From JACDER01 sp963842575 (GTDB taxonomy: Bacteria > Actinomycetota > Thermoleophilia > Gaiellales > Gaiellaceae), in NCBI GenBank assembly GCA_963842575.1, contig CAWJGS010000002.1, positions 124,001 through 188,000 on the forward strand: a stretch of DNA of 64,000 bases. Direction: 5' to 3'. The translations under genes were made by a program, and so were the position numbers. Position 1 is the first letter of the stretch. Each line of letters begins with the position of its first letter. Below are positions 36,071 to 44,527 of the stretch, one piece after another. The notes under the pieces are model-generated. The model was not told the origin of the DNA, did not search any database, and was given only the letters and a program-made list of their open reading frames with translations.

Positions 36071-37056
36071 TGGCGCTCGACCGCTCGACCATCTGGCCGT
36101 ACCGCGACGGCGAGCCGGGCGAGTTCTTCTACTCGCGGTACGACCATCCGGCGGGCGTCGAAGCGGAGCGTGCCCTGGGAGAGCTCGAAGGCGGGCACGC
36201 GCTCCTGTTCTCGTCGGGCGCGGCCGCCTCGACCACGGCCGCCCTGGGGCTCGTCGGGCCCGGACAGACCATCGCCTTGGCGGAAGGTGCCTACTACGGA
36301 ACCTCCATGCTCTTCCGAGAGCTGGAGCGCTGGGGGCTGCGCTTCGTCGAGTTCGACCAGACCGGGGCGGCGCCCGACGCTGCCGACCTCATCTGGCTCG
36401 AGGCGCCGTCGAATCCGTTCCTCACCTTCCCCGACATGGAAGCGGCCGCCGCGCACCCCGCTCGCTTGCTCGTGGACGCGACGGCTTCCACCCCCGTGCT
36501 CTTCCGGCCGCTCGAGCACGGCGCGGACGTCGTCCTGCACAGCGCGACGAAGTACCTCGGAGGCCATCACGATGCGCTCGCGGGAATGCTGGCGTTCGCG
36601 GAGCAGGAGGACTACGAGCGGATCAAGGGTCTCCGGGGACGGACCGGCCCGGTCGCCGCGCCCGACACGGCCTGGCTCGTCCTGCGCGGACTGAAGACGC
36701 TGGAGGTGCGCGTCCGCCGCCAGTCCGAGAGCGCTCTCGAGCTCGCGCGCCGGCTCGCGGAGCATCCACGGGTGGAGCGCGTCCGCTATCCCGGCCTCGG
36801 CGACGACCGGGCCGCGCGCTACATGTCCGGAGGGTTCGGCGGGCTCATGTCGTTCGACGTCACTGGGGATGCGCGCGCGGTGGAGACGTCGACGCGGCTG
36901 ATCGAAAACGCCACCAGCCTCGGCGGCGTCGACTCGGTGCTCGAGACGCGCTATCGCTGGGAGGGCGACCGCGTGCCCGAGAACCTGATCCGGCTCAGCG
37001 TGGGTCTGGAGGACGTGGACGCGCTGTGGGCCGACCTGGAGCAAGCGCTCGCGTGA
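36070..37056 (+). CDS. PLP-dependent Cys/Met metabolism enzyme (cystathionine gamma-synthase/lyase-like)
   Basis: A 328-residue protein with FFYSRYDHPAGVEAERALGE, LEGGHALLFSSGAAASTTAA, ADLIWLEAPSNPFLTFPD, and the PLP Lys in LHSATKYLGGHHDALAG near residue 165. It is shorter than the usual 370-400 residues, with fewer residues at both ends. Members include cystathionine beta-lyase, gamma-synthase, gamma-lyase and homocysteine-forming enzymes; the reaction cannot be chosen from sequence. It is translationally coupled to the MFS gene and overlaps the M19 gene (GTGA). Confidence 0.85.
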   Translation: MALDRSTIWPYRDGEPGEFFYSRYDHPAGVEAERALGELEGGHALLFSSGAAASTTAALGLVGPGQTIALAEGAYYGTSMLFRELERWGLRFVEFDQTGAAPDAADLIWLEAPSNPFLTFPDMEAAAAHPARLLVDATASTPVLFRPLEHGADVVLHSATKYLGGHHDALAGMLAFAEQEDYERIKGLRGRTGPVAAPDTAWLVLRGLKTLEVRVRRQSESALELARRLAEHPRVERVRYPGLGDDRAARYMSGGFGGLMSFDVTGDARAVETSTRLIENATSLGGVDSVLETRYRWEGDRVPENLIRLSVGLEDVDALWADLEQALA

Positions 37057-38081
37057 CGATCCCGGTCTTCGACGGCCACAACGACGTCGTTCTCCGCCTC
37101 GGCGAGAGCCGGAGCTTCCTCGAGGAGTCGAGCGAAGGCCACCTCGACCTTCCGCGGGCGCGTCGCGGGGGGTTCGCAGGCGGGCTGTTCGCGATCTTCG
37201 TCTCCGGCCCCGAGCAGGGCGACATGGGCGGCAAGCCGGAAGGGGCTTATTCCTTCCCGCTCGCCCCGACGATCCCGACGGAGCTCGCGGTCTCGCGGGC
37301 GGATGAGCTCGAGGAGATCCTGCGCGGGCTGGAAGCCGAGGGCGCCATCCGGCTCGTCCGGTCCGCCATCGAGATCGAGGAGTGCTTCGCGGACGGGACG
37401 ATTGCGGCCGTGTTGCATCTCGAGGGGGCCGAGCCGATCCTGAGCCCCGACGACCTCGAGCGCCGCTACGACCGCGGGCTGCGTTCCGTCGGGCTCGTCT
37501 GGAGCCGCGCGAACAAGTATGCGGAGGGCGTCCCGTTTCGCTTTCCCGCCTCGCCCGACACCGGGCCGGGGCTGACGGAGGAGGGCCGCCACCTCGTCCG
37601 GCTGTGCAACCGCCTGGGCATCCTCGTCGACCTCTCGCACCTCAACCTCCGCGGTTTCTTCGACGTCGCGGACATCTCCGATGCGCCGCTGGTTGCTTCG
37701 CATTCGAACGCCCACAGGCTGTGCGCCTCGACGCGGAACCTGACTGACGAGCAGCTGGACACGATCTCCGGGTCAGGTGGCCTGGTCGGGGTGAATTTCG
37801 CGGTCGGTTTCCTGCGCGAGGACGGGATGCTCGAGCCGGAGGACACGCCGCTCGAGACCGTCGTGCGCCACATCGACTATCTGGTCGACCGCATGGGGAT
37901 CGACTGCGTGGGTCTCGGCTCGGACTACGAGGGGGCCGCGCCGCCCGCCGAGCTCGGCGACGTCACGCGGCTTCCGGATCTGTTCGAGGCGCTGCGCGAG
38001 CGCGGATACGGCGACGAGTCACTCGCGAAGATCGCGCACGGGAACTGGATTCGGGTGCTGCGCGAGACCTGGGGCGAGTAG
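37053..38081 (+). CDS. M19-family dipeptidase (renal dipeptidase-like)
   Basis: From GTG 37053 the 342-residue amidohydrolase-like protein starts TIPVFDGHNDVVLRL (Zn ligands His-x-Asp). Other family features are LHLEGAEPI (Glu bridging the metals), LVDLSHLNLRGFFDVADI and APLVASHSNAHRLCASTRNL (His ligands). VGLGSDYEGAAPPAEL carries the last Asp. It hydrolyses dipeptides. Three genes from the MFS transporter on overlap, so they form an operon. An exported or cytosolic location cannot be decided, as there is no signal peptide. Confidence 0.88.
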   Translation: MTIPVFDGHNDVVLRLGESRSFLEESSEGHLDLPRARRGGFAGGLFAIFVSGPEQGDMGGKPEGAYSFPLAPTIPTELAVSRADELEEILRGLEAEGAIRLVRSAIEIEECFADGTIAAVLHLEGAEPILSPDDLERRYDRGLRSVGLVWSRANKYAEGVPFRFPASPDTGPGLTEEGRHLVRLCNRLGILVDLSHLNLRGFFDVADISDAPLVASHSNAHRLCASTRNLTDEQLDTISGSGGLVGVNFAVGFLREDGMLEPEDTPLETVVRHIDYLVDRMGIDCVGLGSDYEGAAPPAELGDVTRLPDLFEALRERGYGDESLAKIAHGNWIRVLRETWGE

Positions 38082-38156
38082 AGCCGGAGGCCGGACTCGA
38101 ACCGGCGACCCACGGCTTTACAAAAGCCGTTGCTCTACCAACTGAGCTACTCCGGC
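38082..38156 (-). tRNA. tRNA-Thr (TGT anticodon)
   Basis: On the minus strand the sequence folds as a tRNA: acceptor GCCGGAG/CTCCGGC, D arm GCTC-AGTTGGTA-GAGC, T arm GCCGG-TTCGAGT-CCGGC. The anticodon loop is TTTGTAA, anticodon TGT, giving Thr. No CCA is encoded. It is 75 bases, two more than expected; the anticodon arm is 19 rather than 17 bases, which can be drawn as a 6-bp stem with a normal 7-base loop. The next gene is the sigH-like sigma factor on the same strand, as in the conserved cluster. Confidence 0.9.
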
Positions 38157-38280
38157 GCGGCGCTAAGGGTAGCCGTCCGATGGCTTGTTTACTGTTTAGG
38201 CAATGAGCCAACGAGACCGTACTGGACACACCGCGCACGACGAGTTCGCAAAGGTGAGCGTCGTGGCCGTGTAACCGCAG

Positions 38281-38946
38281 TTACTGCAAAACCTGACGCG
38301 AGCGCTGGTGCGTGATCACCTTGCGCTTGACCCGCTGGAGCGCGTTGTCGATCGTCTTCGTGTCGCAACCGAGGTCCTCCGCCATCTCCTCGTACGACGA
38401 GCCCTCGAGGTACATGCGGAGAGCGTCGGCCTCGAGCGTCGACAGGCTGCTGCCGAGACAGAAGACGAGGCTCTGAAGCTCCTCGGTCGAGATGACGCGG
38501 AGCGAAGGATCGTCGACACGCGAGCCGGGCAATGCGTCCCCGAGCGTGCAGTCGCTGTCGGAGTCCTGGCCCGCCGGCGTCTGCCCGAACGACACGTAGT
38601 GGTTGAGCGCCCGGTGCTTGAGCCGGGTTGCGGTCTTGATCGCGGTGATGATCTGACGCGTGACGCACAGCTCGGCGAAGCTCCGGAACGACGTCTCCTT
38701 GTCGGGGCGGTAGTCGCGCACTGCCTTGTACAGGCCGATGAGGCCTTCCTGGATCAGATCCTCGGACTCGCCGCCGGCCAGGAAGTACGAGCTCGCCTTC
38801 AGCCGGACGAATCCGGCATAGCGCCGGATCAGTTCGTCCTGCGCGCGCAGGTCGCCGTTTCGCGCCTGGAGGGCCAGGCGTCGATCCTCAACCTCACGTT
38901 GAGCTTTGTGCGACTGGGTGATGGTGGCTGCGGTCTGCGCGGTCAT
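38281..38946 (-). CDS. sigH: RNA polymerase sigma factor, SigH-like (sigma-70 family)
   Basis: A 221-residue sigma factor: region 2 ELIRRYAGFVRLKASSYFLA with GGESEDLIQEGLIGLYKAVR, then FRSFAELCVTRQIITAIKTA (region 2.4), and region 4 near the C-terminus (LSTLEADALRMYLEGSSYEE, MAEDLGCDTKTIDNALQRVK). Regions 1 and 3 are reduced. This is the pattern of B. subtilis SigH and actinobacterial relatives. It stands next to yacP and rlmB as sigH does there. Its regulon is unknown here. A sigma-70-like promoter sits 70 bases upstream. Confidence 0.85.
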   Translation of the reverse strand: MTAQTAATITQSHKAQREVEDRRLALQARNGDLRAQDELIRRYAGFVRLKASSYFLAGGESEDLIQEGLIGLYKAVRDYRPDKETSFRSFAELCVTRQIITAIKTATRLKHRALNHYVSFGQTPAGQDSDSDCTLGDALPGSRVDDPSLRVISTEELQSLVFCLGSSLSTLEADALRMYLEGSSYEEMAEDLGCDTKTIDNALQRVKRKVITHQRSRQVLQ

Positions 38947-39015
38947 AGTTTCGACAGGATCTGCAGGGAAATATCGGAACGGCTCCCCTCGTCCCTCAAT
39001 CTCAAGTTGAGCCAG

Positions 39016-39044
39016 AAGATAGCACCGAGGTCCGGACCTGGCAA
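39016..39044 (-). promoter_or_regulatory. Candidate promoter for the sigH-like gene
   Basis: Reading on the minus strand: TTGCCA (39039-39044), a 17-base spacer and TATCTT (39016-39021), about 70 bases before ATG 38946. Moderate match to the housekeeping consensus. Confidence 0.45.
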
Positions 39045-39066
39045 GGGCAATTTGTGCGTCGGCGAA

Positions 39067-39504
39067 CTAGTGTTCGCCTCGACGCAAGCGCTCGAGGCGC
39101 TCCCGCGTCTCCGGATCGAGCCGGTCGCCGAGCTGCGCAGGCCTCGATTCGGAGTGCTGGGTCGGCTCGAGATCGCGGACGAACGTGCGCGAGCTGAGGT
39201 GTGCGACCTCCTGTCCGGAGGTGCCGCGCACGGCGAGATCGGACGAGACGAGGCAGACCCGCTCGCGGCCCCGGTGCTCCGACGCGAGCCGTTCGAGCAG
39301 CGCGTCCGCGTTCTCGGCGTAGCGCACCTGGAGCGGTCCGAACTGCTCGTCGCGGCCAACGCCGTCGAAGACCACGATGCCGCGTGCCCCCCGCACGGCG
39401 ACGAAGCTGGCGAGCGTGTTCGTGAGCTCGCGGACGTCTCCGTGGAACTCGCCGGCGTGCAGGACGTTGTAGCCGTCGAACAGATAGAGAGTCGGCTCAG
39501 GCAT
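39067..39504 (-). CDS. NYN-domain protein, YacP-like
   Basis: From ATG 39504 the 145-residue protein has TLYLFDGYNVLHAG (Asp of the PIN/NYN active site), GARGIVVFDGVGRDEQFGPL and VCLVSSDLAVRGTSGQEVAH with further acidic residues. This is the YacP/NYN-type fold, RNase-like, known in Firmicutes and Actinobacteria. Gene position just upstream of the sigH-like gene matches yacP of B. subtilis. It overlaps rlmB by eight bases. Confidence 0.85.
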   Translation of the reverse strand: MPEPTLYLFDGYNVLHAGEFHGDVRELTNTLASFVAVRGARGIVVFDGVGRDEQFGPLQVRYAENADALLERLASEHRGRERVCLVSSDLAVRGTSGQEVAHLSSRTFVRDLEPTQHSESRPAQLGDRLDPETRERLERLRRGEH

Positions 39505-40222
39505 GAGCCCGGGCGGAGGCCCGCTGACGGGCGGTCTCGTACAGGAGGAGGGCGGCGGCGACGCTGACGTTGAGCGACTCGACCTTCCCGCTGAGCGGGA
39601 TCGAAACGGCGCCGTCGCATGCGCGGCGGACGAGCGGGCGGACGCCCTTGCCCTCGGCACCGAGCACCAGCGCGACGCCGCCGGACAGATCCGTCTGCCA
39701 CATCGGAGAGCCGGACGAGCCGGACGCCTCCCAGACCCACAGATCGGGCCCCTTGATCTCGGTGAGGTAGGCGGCCAGGTTGGGAACGACCGCCACGGCG
39801 ACGTGCTCGACCGCGCCGGCCGAGGCGCGGCAGACCGCAGGCGTCACGCGGACCGACCCATGCGCGGGCAGGACGATGCCCGTCGCTCCCGCGCCCTCGA
39901 CGCTGCGGCAGACGGCCCCGAGGTTGTGCGGATCAGTGACGCGGTCGAGACACACCAGCATCGGCTCCGGCTGCGCGGCCAGCTCGAGCCCGTCCGCGTA
40001 CCGGTACGGCTCGCAATAGGCGAGCACTCCCTGATGGTCATCGGTGCCGGCGGCGCCCGTCAGCGCCCGTTCGCGCTTGACCTGCAGGCGGGGCGCGCCG
40101 GGCTCCTGCAGCCACGGCTCCGATCGGAGAGCGCGCTCGGTCGCCCAGAGCTCGAGCACGGCGCGGGGGCCGCGCAGCGCCTCACGAACCGGTCGGCGCC
40201 CGTAGACGAGCTCCCGGATCAC
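39497..40222 (-). CDS. rlmB: 23S rRNA 2'-O-methyltransferase, SpoU/TrmH family
   Basis: A 241-residue SPOUT enzyme: N-terminal substrate-binding domain (VYGRRPVREALRG), then LVCLDRVTDPHNLGAVCRSV, ALVLGAEGKGVRPLVRRACD and the knot region VSIPLSGKVESLNVSVAAAL. These are the TrmH/RlmB SAM-binding motifs. The enzyme methylates a ribose in 23S rRNA. ATGA overlap with cysS shows coupling. Confidence 0.9.
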   Translation of the reverse strand: MIRELVYGRRPVREALRGPRAVLELWATERALRSEPWLQEPGAPRLQVKRERALTGAAGTDDHQGVLAYCEPYRYADGLELAAQPEPMLVCLDRVTDPHNLGAVCRSVEGAGATGIVLPAHGSVRVTPAVCRASAGAVEHVAVAVVPNLAAYLTEIKGPDLWVWEASGSSGSPMWQTDLSGGVALVLGAEGKGVRPLVRRACDGAVSIPLSGKVESLNVSVAAALLLYETARQRASARAHA

Positions 40223-41508
40223 GATTTCGGGACGAGCGCGAACCCGCCGGCTTCGTCGCGGACGACCCAGCCGGCCTGCTCGATCTCGTCGCGCAGCCGG
40301 TCTGCCTCACCGAAGTCGCCGCCCGCCCGCGCCGCCTGCCGGCGCTCGGCGAGCGAGACGACCTCCGGCGGCGCTTCGACCTGATCGGCGAGCGATGCGA
40401 GGCCGAAGAGACCGAGGGCGCGGCGCAGCAGCTCGTGGTCGCGCCAGGAGTGCATCACCGCCAGCGCGTCCGGCGTGTTGAAGTCGTCGTCCAGAGCAGC
40501 CGCAAAGCGCTCCCATTCACCGTCGCCGGCCGGCTCCGAAGGGCCGCGGAAGACGTCTCGAAACCGCTCCGCCCGCGCCTGGGCCTGGCGTAGCGCGTCG
40601 TCCGAATAGTCGATCGGCTTGCCCCAGTGTCCGCTCAGGAAGAAGAGCAGGATTGCCTCGCGGCCCCAACCGTCGATCGAATCGCGAATCGTTCTCACGT
40701 TCCCGAGCGACTTGGACATCTTCTCGCCGACGAACTGCAGCATCCCGTTGTGCATCCACGCCTGCGCGAACTCGTGTCCGAGCGCGCGCGACTGCGCGAT
40801 CTCGTTCTCGTGATGCGGGAAGACGAGGTCGACGCCACCGCCGTGGATCTCGAAGACCGGGCCGAGCAGCTCCTCGGCCATGACGGAGCACTCGATGTGC
40901 CAGCCGGGGCGGCCGCGTCCCCAGGGCGAGTCCCACGAAGTGTCCTCTCCCTCCTTGTGCCCTTTCCAGAGCGCGAAGTCGCGCGGATCCTCCTTCAGCT
41001 CGTTCTGCTCCTCCTCCTCCGACGGGTTGCGCAGCGCGTCCTCGTGGTCGTGCCGGCCCGACAGGCGGCCGTAGTCGGAGAAGCCGGCGACGCGGAAGTA
41101 CACGTCTCCGCCGGCCGGATAGGCGAACCCGCCCTCGACCAGCGCCGAGATGAAGCGGACGATCTGCGGGACGTAGTCGGTCGCCCGGGGCGTCTCGTCC
41201 GCCATCCCGAGCCCGAGGTCGCCCGTGTCCTCCAGGTACCAGCGGGTCGCCTCCTCCGCCAGCTGCGCGCTCGCCCCGGGCGCAGCCGCGTAGATCTTGT
41301 CGTTGATGTCCGTGATGTTGTGGACGAGCGTGACGTCGTAGCCGCGCTCGCGCAGCCAGCTCCGCAGCCACATGCCGAGGACGAACGGCCGCGCGTTTCC
41401 GATGTGGGCGCGCGCGTACACGGTCGGGCCGCAGAAGTACATCCGCACCGGGCCCGGCGGCGGAGGGAGCTCGCGCTTCGAGCGCGTCAGCGTGTCATAG
41501 AGCCGCAT
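40219..41508 (-). CDS. cysS: Cysteinyl-tRNA synthetase
   Basis: A 429-residue class I synthetase with VRMYFCGPTVYARAHIGNAR (HIGH-like motif and Zn Cys), WHIECSVMAEELLG, VDLVFPHHENEIAQSRA (zinc ligands), and KMSKSLGN. The C-terminal helical part is shortened relative to E. coli CysRS, as in other actinobacteria. It overlaps rlmB by four bases and the GluRS-like gene by 14 bases. Confidence 0.95.
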   Translation of the reverse strand: MRLYDTLTRSKRELPPPPGPVRMYFCGPTVYARAHIGNARPFVLGMWLRSWLRERGYDVTLVHNITDINDKIYAAAPGASAQLAEEATRWYLEDTGDLGLGMADETPRATDYVPQIVRFISALVEGGFAYPAGGDVYFRVAGFSDYGRLSGRHDHEDALRNPSEEEEQNELKEDPRDFALWKGHKEGEDTSWDSPWGRGRPGWHIECSVMAEELLGPVFEIHGGGVDLVFPHHENEIAQSRALGHEFAQAWMHNGMLQFVGEKMSKSLGNVRTIRDSIDGWGREAILLFFLSGHWGKPIDYSDDALRQAQARAERFRDVFRGPSEPAGDGEWERFAAALDDDFNTPDALAVMHSWRDHELLRRALGLFGLASLADQVEAPPEVVSLAERRQAARAGGDFGEADRLRDEIEQAGWVVRDEAGGFALVPKS

Positions 41509-42499
41509 CGATCCTCCGCAGTGTCTCGTCCCGGTCGAGCGCGGCGACGATCGCCGCCAGCTCCGGCCCGCGCTCGCGTCCGGTCAGCGCGACCCGCAGC
41601 GCCCGCAGGTCTCCGCCCACCGCCTTCAGCTCACGGAGCAGCGCCCTGGCCATGTCGTGGTCGACGCCGCCGTTCGCGCGCTCGCGCAGCTCGCGGAACC
41701 GCTCGAGCGTCGGCCGCGCCTCCTCGCCGAGCGACGCAGGAGCCGGCTCGAGGATGACGCGGACAGTCTCGCGCGCCTCCTCGAGGTCACGCGCGCCGCG
41801 CAGCGCCGGGACGAGCTCGACCGGAGCGCCGACCCTGGCCGCGAGCTCCTCGTCCGGAAGCGACGCGATGGTGTCCACCGACAGACGCCGGATCCGCCCC
41901 AGGTCGTAGTGGACATCGTGGCGGGGGAGTCCCAGCTCGTCCAGGTACGCGCGCACGGCCTCGGCGGGGATGCCGGCCTCGCGCAGGGCGGCCACCGTGG
42001 CTCCCTGGGCACGCTTCGACAGCTTCTTTCCGTCCTCGCCGAGCAGCAGTCCATGGTGGATGTACTCCGGCGGCTGCGTCCCGAGCGCCTCGTGCAGGCG
42101 CCGGTGCAGGAGCTCGTTCGGCCGGTGGTCGTTCCCACGGACCACGTGCGTGATCGCGAAGTCGATGTCGTCGACGACGCTCGCGAGGTGGTACGTGGGC
42201 GTGCCGTCGTCGCGCCAGAGCATCACGCCGTCGAAGAGCTGCGGAAGCGCCGAAGCGGCCTCCCGCTGGCGATCGGCGCGCTCGCTCGCGCGCACCGGTC
42301 CCTCGTCCCACTCCACGCCGAGCCACTCGAGGTCGCGGACGATCGCCTCCTCGCCGCCGGGCACGTTCCGGGCCGGATCGGTGTCGTCGATCCGCAACAG
42401 CATCCAGTCGCCGAAGCCCCGGTTCGCGACTGCGCCCAGCGCGTTGCCGACGGTGAGCGTTCCCGTCGGACTGGGGGCGAAGCGAACCCGCGTCCTCAT
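41495..42499 (-). CDS. gltX: Short glutamyl-tRNA synthetase-like protein with altered HIGH motif
   Basis: A 334-residue GluRS-family protein. It keeps RVRFAPSPTGTLTVGNALGA, the class-I start, but the usual HIGH (H-I/V-G-G/N) is TVGN, so the first His is Thr. Other features are RIDDTDPARNVPGGEEAIVR, VVRGNDHRPNELLHRRL and the KMSKS-like KKLSKR. It lacks about 70 residues before VMLWRDDG and part of the anticodon domain; typical GluRS is about 470. It occupies the gltX position next to cysS. It may be the working GluRS, or a related ligase with another role. Confidence 0.8.
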   Translation of the reverse strand: MRTRVRFAPSPTGTLTVGNALGAVANRGFGDWMLLRIDDTDPARNVPGGEEAIVRDLEWLGVEWDEGPVRASERADRQREAASALPQLFDGVMLWRDDGTPTYHLASVVDDIDFAITHVVRGNDHRPNELLHRRLHEALGTQPPEYIHHGLLLGEDGKKLSKRAQGATVAALREAGIPAEAVRAYLDELGLPRHDVHYDLGRIRRLSVDTIASLPDEELAARVGAPVELVPALRGARDLEEARETVRVILEPAPASLGEEARPTLERFRELRERANGGVDHDMARALLRELKAVGGDLRALRVALTGRERGPELAAIVAALDRDETLRRIDAAL

Positions 42500-42522
42500 C
42501 CTGCGAGAGAATCTAGCGAGCA

Positions 42523-43209
42523 GTGGGCGAGCGTCTGCTTCGACAGTGGTTTCGGGCCAACGGCCGCGACCTTCCGTGGCGGAAGACGCGCGATCCCTAC
42601 GCGATCCTCGTCTCCGAGGTGATGCTCCAGCAGACGCAGGTCGACCGTATCGTCCCCCGCTATCTCGCCTGGCTGGAGCGCTGGCCGACGGTGGAGTCGC
42701 TCGCTGCCGCTGCGCGCACCGACGTGATCCGCGAGTGGCAAGGTCTCGGCTACAACCGGCGCGCGGTCAGTCTCCATCGAGCCGCCGAGCAGATCGCCTC
42801 GGAGGGCTGGCCGGACGACCTGACCGACCTTCCCGGCGTCGGCCGCTACACGGCGGACGCGATTGCCTGCTTCGCGCTCGGCCGCGACGTGCTGCCGTTG
42901 GACGTGAACGTCTCCCGCGTGCTCGAGCGCAGCGGGATGGAGTTCGGCTCGGGCTCGGCGCAGGCGCTGATGGATCTCGGGGCGACCGTCTGCCTCGCAC
43001 GCGTCCCCCGCTGCTCTGCGTGCCCGCTCTCCGCAGGCTGTCCCTCGCGCGGCCGCCGGTACGAGCCGCTGCGCAAGCAGGGCCCGTTCGAGGGCTCGTT
43101 TCGCCAGCGGCGATCACGTGCTCTGCGCGCCGCGCTCGAGGGCGAGGACCCGTCCGACGAGGAAGCCGTCGCCGCGCTCCGGCGCGACGGATTGCTACCG
43201 GCTCAGTAG
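42523..43209 (+). CDS. A/G-specific adenine glycosylase-like (MutY/HhH-GPD), without NUDIX domain
   Basis: A 228-residue HhH-GPD DNA glycosylase from GTG 42523: LPWRKTRDPYAILVSEVMLQ (catalytic Glu region), QTQVDRIVPRYLAWLERW, LTDLPGVGRYTADAIACFAL (HhH and catalytic Asp DVNVSRVLER), and the C-x6-C-x2-C-x5-C iron-sulphur loop CLARVPRCSACPLSAGC. The C-terminal MutT-like domain that recognises 8-oxoG in MutY is missing. It is the only plus-strand gene in this part of the cluster, divergent from the GluRS-like gene. Confidence 0.85.
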   Translation: MGERLLRQWFRANGRDLPWRKTRDPYAILVSEVMLQQTQVDRIVPRYLAWLERWPTVESLAAAARTDVIREWQGLGYNRRAVSLHRAAEQIASEGWPDDLTDLPGVGRYTADAIACFALGRDVLPLDVNVSRVLERSGMEFGSGSAQALMDLGATVCLARVPRCSACPLSAGCPSRGRRYEPLRKQGPFEGSFRQRRSRALRAALEGEDPSDEEAVAALRRDGLLPAQ

Positions 43210-43674
43210 CGCGACGGCCTCGGCGGCCAGGCCTTCGCCGCGGCCCGTGAACCCGAGCCGGTCGGTGGTCGTCGCCGTCACAGAGATGAGCGACGCATCC
43301 ACGCCGAGAGCGCCGGCAAGGGCGGCGGACATCTCCTCGCGCCGGCCGGAGATGCGCGGCTCCTCGCCGATCAACACACAGGCCGCGTTCACCAGCTCCC
43401 ATCCCTCTCCACGAACACGCGCGTACGCCTCTCGGAGCATGTCCAGCGAGTCGATCCCCTCGAGCCCAGGATCGTCCGACGGGAAGAGCGTGCCGATGTC
43501 CCCCGCGCCGGCCGCGCCGAGCACGGCGTCGACGAGCGCATGCGCGATCACGTCCCCGTCGGAGTGCCCGGCCAGCCCGCGCGGATGATCGAAACGGACA
43601 CCGCCGAGGACGAGCGGCACTCCCTCGACGAGCGCATGCGCGTCCACGCCCAGCCCGACCCGAAGCTCGCTCAC
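43195..43674 (-). CDS. ispF: 2-C-methyl-D-erythritol 2,4-cyclodiphosphate synthase
   Basis: A 159-residue MEcPP synthase: GLGVDAHALVEGVPLVLGGV (metal ligands Asp and His), RGLAGHSDGDVIAHALVDAV, GTLFPSDDPGLEGIDSLDML, and TTTDRLGFTGRGEGLAAEAV. It works in the MEP isoprenoid pathway, two steps after IspD, which lies upstream with a PHP phosphatase gene between. Overlaps mutY's 3' end by 15 bases on the opposite strand. Confidence 0.95.
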   Translation of the reverse strand: MSELRVGLGVDAHALVEGVPLVLGGVRFDHPRGLAGHSDGDVIAHALVDAVLGAAGAGDIGTLFPSDDPGLEGIDSLDMLREAYARVRGEGWELVNAACVLIGEEPRISGRREEMSAALAGALGVDASLISVTATTTDRLGFTGRGEGLAAEAVALLSR

Positions 43675-44507
43675 CCGAGCGGCTCCTGACGCGCCTTGCG
43701 CCCGTCGAAGACGGTGACGGTGGAGTAACCGGCCGCGCGCGCGTGCTCGACCGCCTGGTCGAGGTCGCGGCCGACGTTCGCCGGGACGTGGGCGTCCGAT
43801 GCGGTCGTGATCGGGATCCCGCGAGCATGGCAGGCCTCGAGGAAGGCCCTGTCGGGATAGATCTCACGCACGGGCTTGTGCAGGCCGGCGGTGGAGACCT
43901 CGACCGCGAGCCCTCCCGCCGCCTCGATCGCGTCGGCCGTCTCGTCGTGGTGGAGGAAGACGTCACTCGGAGCGGGCTTGCGCCCGAACAGCTTGACCAG
44001 GTCGGGATGCGAGAGCGCGTCGAAGAGCCCGCTGCGCGCGGCGCCGCGCAGCGCGATGAAGTAACGGCGCCACACCTCTTCGACCGGGAAGTGCTTCCAC
44101 ATCCCGCCCTCTGGATCGGAGTCGATCGCGTGACCCTCGATGTCGTGGACGGAACCGAGCAGGAAATCCCACGGGTACGGCGCGAGGAGATCCTGCGTCT
44201 CGCGCTCGCGGCCCGGAACGTAGTCGACCTCGAGCCCAAGCTTCACGGGAAGGCCGCGTCGCTTTGCCTCGAGCACGGCGTCCACGTAGATGTCGAGGTC
44301 GTAGACGCACCGGTCGACGTAGTAGGGCTGCACCCAGAGCTCCCTCGTCTGCCGGAAGTAATAGACGTGCTCGGTGAAGCCGATCTCGTCCACCCCACGC
44401 TCGGCCGCGACCTCGACGAAGCGCTCGGCGGCGTCGGCCGTGTGGTCGATGAGCTCCGCCTCGCCGTCTCCGGGGCGGCGAAGGTGCATGTGGTAGTCGA
44501 CGATCAA
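43671..44507 (-). CDS. PHP-domain phosphoesterase, histidinol-phosphatase-like
   Basis: A 278-residue PHP protein: MIVDYHMHLRRPGDG (metal His-x-His), GFTEHVYYF (Glu/His), DFLLGSVHDIEGHAI, SHPDLVKLFGRKP and ITTASDAHVPANVGRDLD at the end. The pattern matches HisJ-type histidinol phosphatases and related PHP hydrolases. It stands between ispD and ispF, where B. subtilis has no such gene, so the cluster was rearranged here. Stop overlaps ispF start. Confidence 0.85.
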   Translation of the reverse strand: MIVDYHMHLRRPGDGEAELIDHTADAAERFVEVAAERGVDEIGFTEHVYYFRQTRELWVQPYYVDRCVYDLDIYVDAVLEAKRRGLPVKLGLEVDYVPGRERETQDLLAPYPWDFLLGSVHDIEGHAIDSDPEGGMWKHFPVEEVWRRYFIALRGAARSGLFDALSHPDLVKLFGRKPAPSDVFLHHDETADAIEAAGGLAVEVSTAGLHKPVREIYPDRAFLEACHARGIPITTASDAHVPANVGRDLDQAVEHARAAGYSTVTVFDGRKARQEPLG

Positions 44508-44527
44508 CGGTCACTCCGGTCACAGCT

